A stretch of 63,113 nucleotides of DNA from Podaxis mareebaensis (Eukaryota; Basidiomycota; Agaricomycetes; Agaricales; Agaricaceae), in the NCBI GenBank assembly GCA_018524725.1, contig JAEUWP010000390.1:1-63113 (forward strand), written 5' to 3'. Position 1 is the stretch's first letter. Each line of letters begins with the position of its first letter. Positions 58,414 through 63,113 of this stretch are shown piece after piece. The translations under genes and the position numbers were made by a program. Below the pieces are notes generated by a model. That model was not told where the DNA came from. It saw nothing but the letters and a program-made list of their open reading frames with translations, and did not search any database.

Positions 58414-61015
58414 TTAATAAGCGAAAAACATCCTGTAGAGGCGAATCCAGATAGGCGCACGCCTGCGTTCCGCACGCCACTAGAATGCAAAGAAATCAGA
58501 TAACCGGCCGAACAAAATGTAGTAAATCACGTACAGCGTTCATTTCTTCCGCAGTAAGCCAACTCTTCCGCCCAGAGTCGAGATTGATCTCGTGAGCACG
58601 TTGGGGGAGGGTTCGCTTCCAGATGTACCCGATGGCGTAGAAGAGCATCATCACGGGTAGAGCGAGATAAACAGCTGTCATCCTGCCTTTAGTCTCACGC
58701 GAAGAAGGAACTGAGCCTGATTGACATACAGAAGAAAGATTCGGCGACCGCCCTAGGCGACTCAGGCATACCACCAACGGGCCAGATAGCCTGTTTTATG
58801 AGCCAAGGATCAATCGGGGAAAGATGAGAGATGAAAGAGTACATACGATGTAGAACTGGGCAATGAGGACAAGGATGATAAGGATAACACCAAACCATGA
58901 GCCATAGACGCCACCCAGAGCCCGGTAGGGCAACTCATCAATCGAGTGACCTTGGACTTTCCAAGCTCGACGGAAGCGGATACTATAGGTTAATTGAGCA
59001 AGTAAGCTCAGTGCATTTTAACTTGACACCCACTGGCATAAGCAGATTGAAAGCCACGAGAAGAGGGTGGAGAGACCAGAAAGGGCAACCAGCCAGTTGA
59101 CTTTTCCTAGTCGTCAGCTACTGAGCGAACGAAATATGGAAAAGGCACTTACAAATGACCGTACCCTCCTCAATGACGTTAATGTAGGCGAGAGGTGCGA
59201 AGAGCATGATCGCGACGACGGACCAAAGGGGTCGGGACGACTTATCGACATAAGCAAAGATCTTTGGAGCATAACCAGTCTCGGCAAGGGCAGTCAAGGT
59301 ACGAGAGCCGGCGTAGACGCATGACAAGCCAATGGAGAGTACGGAGATGCAGATCGTGACGTTGACGAAATCTAACTAAAGTGTCAGAATGATCCAGGAA
59401 AGTGATCGCTTTAAGTACGTACGATTCAAGCCCTTGATGTGTGCGCGATCGAGAGCAATGACGAAGGGCGAAGCACCTAAGGTTAAAAGTAAAGGAGCTG
59501 AAGACAGTCAGGAGAAGCTAATACGCACCTGCACCACTACCAGTTGTGAGACGGCCTTCATTCCAGGGGATCAAGAGGCCGATGATAGTAAGGGAAGTGA
59601 CATAAATAACGGTCTGTTTTGTTTTGTTCTGTGAGCACAAAGTTGCTAGTGGGAAAACATCAACTCACGATACGCCAGAAAGTACCCTTGACAGCACCGG
59701 GCATCGTTTCACGGGGATTCGGGGTCTCGGAAGCAGCAAGGCCAACGAGTTCGGTTCCGGCTTCAAAGGACTGTTAGCATGTATATTCTGTCCCACGAAT
59801 TCAATGCAACTAACAGAAAGAGAAGGCGGCTGAAGCGACCAAATTAGTCCCCTTCCTTCACAAATATCGCATTAGAGCGCACCAGTGACGAACACGGCAC
59901 AAAGGCCCTTGAAGCCGTTGGCAAACGCGCCAGGATCACCCCAGTAGCGGCCTCCAATGTATTCCGAATACTCGCCTGCCGAAGGGCCACCACCACAAAT
60001 GCAAACGCTGGATGCGAATCAGAAACAAACATTATCCATCGTGGTGGATGTTAACTCACATGCCAATGAAGATGAACATGACGACGACGAAGAGTTTGAG
60101 ACACGATGACCAGAATTCTTCTTCTGCGAAACCAAGAGTACCGAAAATACTGACAATAACTGGAAGCATAAAATAAATAAATAACTTGAACCAGCGGAGG
60201 TATCAAGGAATCGGCTCACTGATAACAACCCAGAATATCGTAATCCAGGCAGCTATAGGCACATCATTCGGCCAGTACTTCACTGTACTCCCTGCTACGG
60301 TGATTTCTAGAGGTAGCACGATGGCCCATTGGAAGACGTAATTCCATCCCATAGCGAATGCAAACGACGGATCAAGGAAACGGACAGCCCAAGTATAGAA
60401 ACCGCCAGAAACAGGATACAAAATGGACATTTCACCGATAGCCTGGGACAAATTCAAAAATAGGTCGCTGAAGGATTTTAAGGCGACTCACCTGGGTAAC
60501 GTTGATCAACATGATGCCAATTAGAAGCCATGCAATGAGAATGCCGGCGGGACCACCAGTATGGAGGGCAGAGCCGGAACCGACGAAAAGACCAGTACCA
60601 ATAGAACCACCTATAGCAAAAGAAGAGCGTGTGGGTAAGGAGAGGAGTCTCAGATAACAACGGCACGCGACACTTGCCAACTGCAATCATGGTCAGATGC
60701 CTCGGCTTCATCTTCTGCTGCAGCATAGGCGCATCGGCCATGACCTTCTCCAGATCGTCGACATTGTTGCCACCTGCGATAACTTGTCCACTGTTACGGG
60801 CAAGGACGGAAACGGTCGGACGTCAACCTTAAGAGACATATATTCCGGACATAAGAAGTGGCGCACCCTGTGGTTCCCGGAGCACGCTTGAAACTCTCCA
60901 AGGAGAGACCTACACGAGTCCATACGCTTTCCTTCGAGGGATCATAGAACTCAATGTGTGGCTGAGAGCCAGAGGCAACGCTCGCGGAATCTTGATACTT
61001 CTCTTTCGACATCAC
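58414..61015 (-). CDS. Amino-acid permease (APC superfamily, YAT type)
   Basis: Proton-coupled plasma-membrane importer of amino acids. Start ATG 61015 (or the next ATG, 61012): [20 protein letters not shown]. The cytoplasmic N-terminus ends [14 protein letters not shown], followed by the family helix-1 motif [20 protein letters not shown]. Later landmarks are [20 protein letters not shown], then [20 protein letters not shown], then [20 protein letters not shown] and [14 protein letters not shown]. About twelve helices are traceable over a dozen exons. The last intron (GTACGTG...TTCTAG) joins TAEEMNA to [20 protein letters not shown] before TAA at 58414; without it the frame runs into unrelated sequence. 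Intact. Substrate range is not predictable. Confidence 0.9.
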
Positions 61016-61484
61016 TACGATGTCGAGAGCCCAAAAAGGGGGAGGCAGGAGAGAAGGTGAGGATGAGGGAGAGAAGTTCTTCGTTGGACGGATATGTCGT
61101 CTATTTATTCGGACAAGCGGACAATATTATCGCTTCCATTGGCATGATAAGTGATTGGTCCTGGATTGAAACCACGTTACCCCTCTGGACCCCTGATAGG
61201 ATGTCCGGAATGAAATGGCATATCAGTATGGCGGTGTGTGGAGAATCCACCCTTACGACAAGCGATCAATTGGAACGGCTTGGCTTGACCCATGCTCCAT
61301 GCGAATGACTACACTTTAGTGCGGGATAGCCTCCGCAACTCAAAAGAGGGCCCCTCGCTGTTAGACAGGTAACTGAACACCAAGGTAAACTTGGCAAATC
61401 GAACGCAGGAAACTAGAATTAGGGTATCATTTCGGAATCGTGTTCACCCGAATCTCTCGTGGCGCCGAACGGTTGCATGCCGGG
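61016..61484. other. Upstream region of the permease
   Basis: Promoter side of the permease gene plus unassigned sequence. No further gene recognised. Confidence 0.4.
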
Positions 61485-62120
61485 CTAAAGATACTCGAAG
61501 TCGCCAACTCGCTCGCGATGGACAACGATAAACCATAGAAACAGCAAATCGAATTCAGGGATCTCCCCAATCGAAGATTTCGATGCAGCCAGTCGAAGTA
61601 TGGTTTCGGCTGCAGGTACATAATCACGTGAGTGGAGCTTAGGTTTTGCAACCACATGCTCCAGTGTACGCAGTAACCCCTTTGGGTTCTCATCACTGTC
61701 TTCTTGAGGGGTGACAGCTCCGGATAGATTCCTGGACTGTGCTTGTGGTTGAATGTGAAGACGTGTCTGGAGAAAAGGGGAGCGCTGGTTGAGTTCAACA
61801 AGACACCTAGTGCCAAAAAAATGTAATTTCAAATTGAACGGTGAGTGCTTGAGTTTTCGGACTTGGTTATCATTTCCCGATACGTCATTTGTTCGGCGAC
61901 TCCCCACAAAAATATGGAAATTTTAGATTTATACGAACAATTTTTTCGGGGTGGCCAAACCCTGCAGGCGTGATTCGGCCGTCTTTGTTGAATTTGGTGA
62001 GGACTGCTGAGAAGACCTGATATGGTAAGTGACAGTCGGAAATGGGGATACCAAGACTTTCTCAGCAGCCATGAAAGGCAAAAAGGATATCTCAGAGATA
62101 TCTCGAAAGGCCGTTCGGAT
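61485..62120 (-). other. Probable small gene with unresolved exons
   Basis: Minus-strand pieces read like ordinary protein. MAAEKVLVSPFPTVTYHI is near 62070. QVFSAVLTKFNKDGRITPAG, followed by FGHPEKIVRINLKFPYF, is near 62000-61910. LLRTLEHVVAKPKLHSRDYV, followed by PAAETILRLAASKSSIGE and a stop near 61485, forms the last piece. At least two introns are needed to join them; more than one splice choice is possible and phases conflict at the middle join. No known domain is recognised. Confidence 0.35.
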
Positions 62121-62162
62121 GGCAACGCTCAGCTTTATGTGGAACACGCACACAAATTGCAA

Positions 62163-63113
62163 TACCTTTCTTTGGCCTTTTGGGCTCTACAAGTCTCAAT
62201 TGCCTACGGGATGTCCGTCCTCTAGGATTCGTAAATGAAAACAAGCGCGGCAGCTATAAGTAGTACAGCGTAGTTACGTCACGCTGCGACCGCAACATCA
62301 GACTCATAGGTACGAACTGTATCTTGGCAAGTCTTTGGTGAGCGAGTACCATGCGTCTCATATCATCTTATGGATGTCATACGGCATACGTCCACATGAT
62401 AGTTACTGTTAAGGGATCATTGCTTCGTTGTTGCGGTGTCTCTATCTGAGCAAGTGACGTTCAGGGGATGATGTGATTGCCGAAAGCAGTCAAAAGGACA
62501 CCATCAAGCGCGAACCCCCCACCTCTCATATGTTCTTACTTGGCAGGACGATGATGTCCCAGAGTCGTCAGACTTTGGGGCTTATGACGAAGGGTAGCTC
62601 AAACATAAGCTAGCGCCCCACATAGTTACTGCACAACTCCCGAAGGGGAGCAGAAGTGCCTAAGGGCCAATCGATATGAATGCCTCGTGGGCTTTGATCT
62701 CCCTATACATCCGACCTTCCCACCTTATCCAAACTATCGAATCATGTTCAGACTAACCACACGGCTGTTTCGGTTAGTCTTACTTGCCTATCATCAAAGC
62801 TACCGAGATCAACCGTGGGGATGCATATCAACACAGAAAAACAGAAGCGAGAGCGGTGAAGGAGGGTGAAGGATAATAATGCATAGCACATGGAAAAAAT
62901 CCGCAACAACGGAACGGGTGTTAATACCACTCCCTGGAATTCACTCCGGTCAGTCGTTACGTACAGTAGACCCTGTAGCATTTTTTACGTGGACCCTGCA
63001 AAATGGTCGTGCGCTATTTATACTATGAGTAACAGAAGGACCCCCGAAAATTGGGGGGTATCCCTGATCAAATTCGGATAGAAATATGAAGATTTCTCGG
63101 GAACCCTCCGCAC
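62163..63113. other. Right-end region without recognisable genes
   Basis: About 0.95 kb with short frames only, on both strands. No repeats, RNA genes or splice-linked exons were seen. Confidence 0.4.

Noticed and set aside
1..63113. CRISPR arrays, bacterial operons, rRNA or canonical tRNA genes
   Set aside because: No regularly spaced repeats, no Shine-Dalgarno-organised operons, and no cloverleaf with proper A and B boxes was seen. The intron-rich genes are eukaryotic.

Overview
This window comes from a nuclear chromosome of a mushroom-forming basidiomycete (Agaricomycetes). Most genes are split by many introns of about 48-60 nt with GT...AG ends. Several families are typical of, or restricted to, that group: a DUF6535 membrane protein, a DUF6533-type seven-helix protein, NACHT-domain STAND proteins, a TKL-type kinase domain, and single-pass proteins whose tail reads HVDSGIRLGG...LPPVYSP. 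No tRNA, rRNA, CRISPR array or bacterial operon was seen. Exon joins were worked out by hand from splice signals and reading phase; none is confirmed by transcripts.

Layout. 1-1157: AT-rich sequence with a decayed reverse-strand reading frame. 1158-3238 (-): a cytochrome P450 with a 14-nt micro-exon. 5744-9180 (+): a complete gene for a NACHT NTPase fused to a C-terminal protein kinase. 9921-10906 (+): a conserved fungal protein of unknown function. 11737-12383 (-): a collapsed chromodomain Ty3/gypsy retroelement. It abuts the 5' end of a second NACHT gene (12384-14840, +), which has no kinase and has lost its original start. 15309-20064 (-): two tandem paralogous receptor-like single-pass membrane proteins. 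23479-29651 (-): a small conserved protein and a long, largely disordered F-box-like scaffold protein. 30816-33125 (+): DUF6535 protein. 35000-35106: a foldback MITE. 36167-37543 (+): seven-helix membrane protein. 38097-40508 (+): MFS drug/polyamine-type exporter. 41131-48884 (-): three tandem arylamine N-acetyltransferases inside repeat units of about 3.1-3.5 kb, with a 457-bp identical tract suggesting gene conversion. 53998-55445 (+): PEX19. 56472-57290 (-): lysine-rich chromatin-type protein. 58414-61015 (-): amino-acid permease.

How the genes work together. The left third looks like an innate-immunity or allorecognition neighbourhood: two related NACHT ATPases (one wired to a kinase), a retroelement scar and duplicated membrane proteins. 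The MFS exporter next to three acetyltransferases, with a P450 farther off, would suit xenobiotic handling. The right end is ordinary housekeeping. The best candidate for a poorly described system is the NACHT-kinase fusion with its kinase-less paralogue 3 kb downstream.
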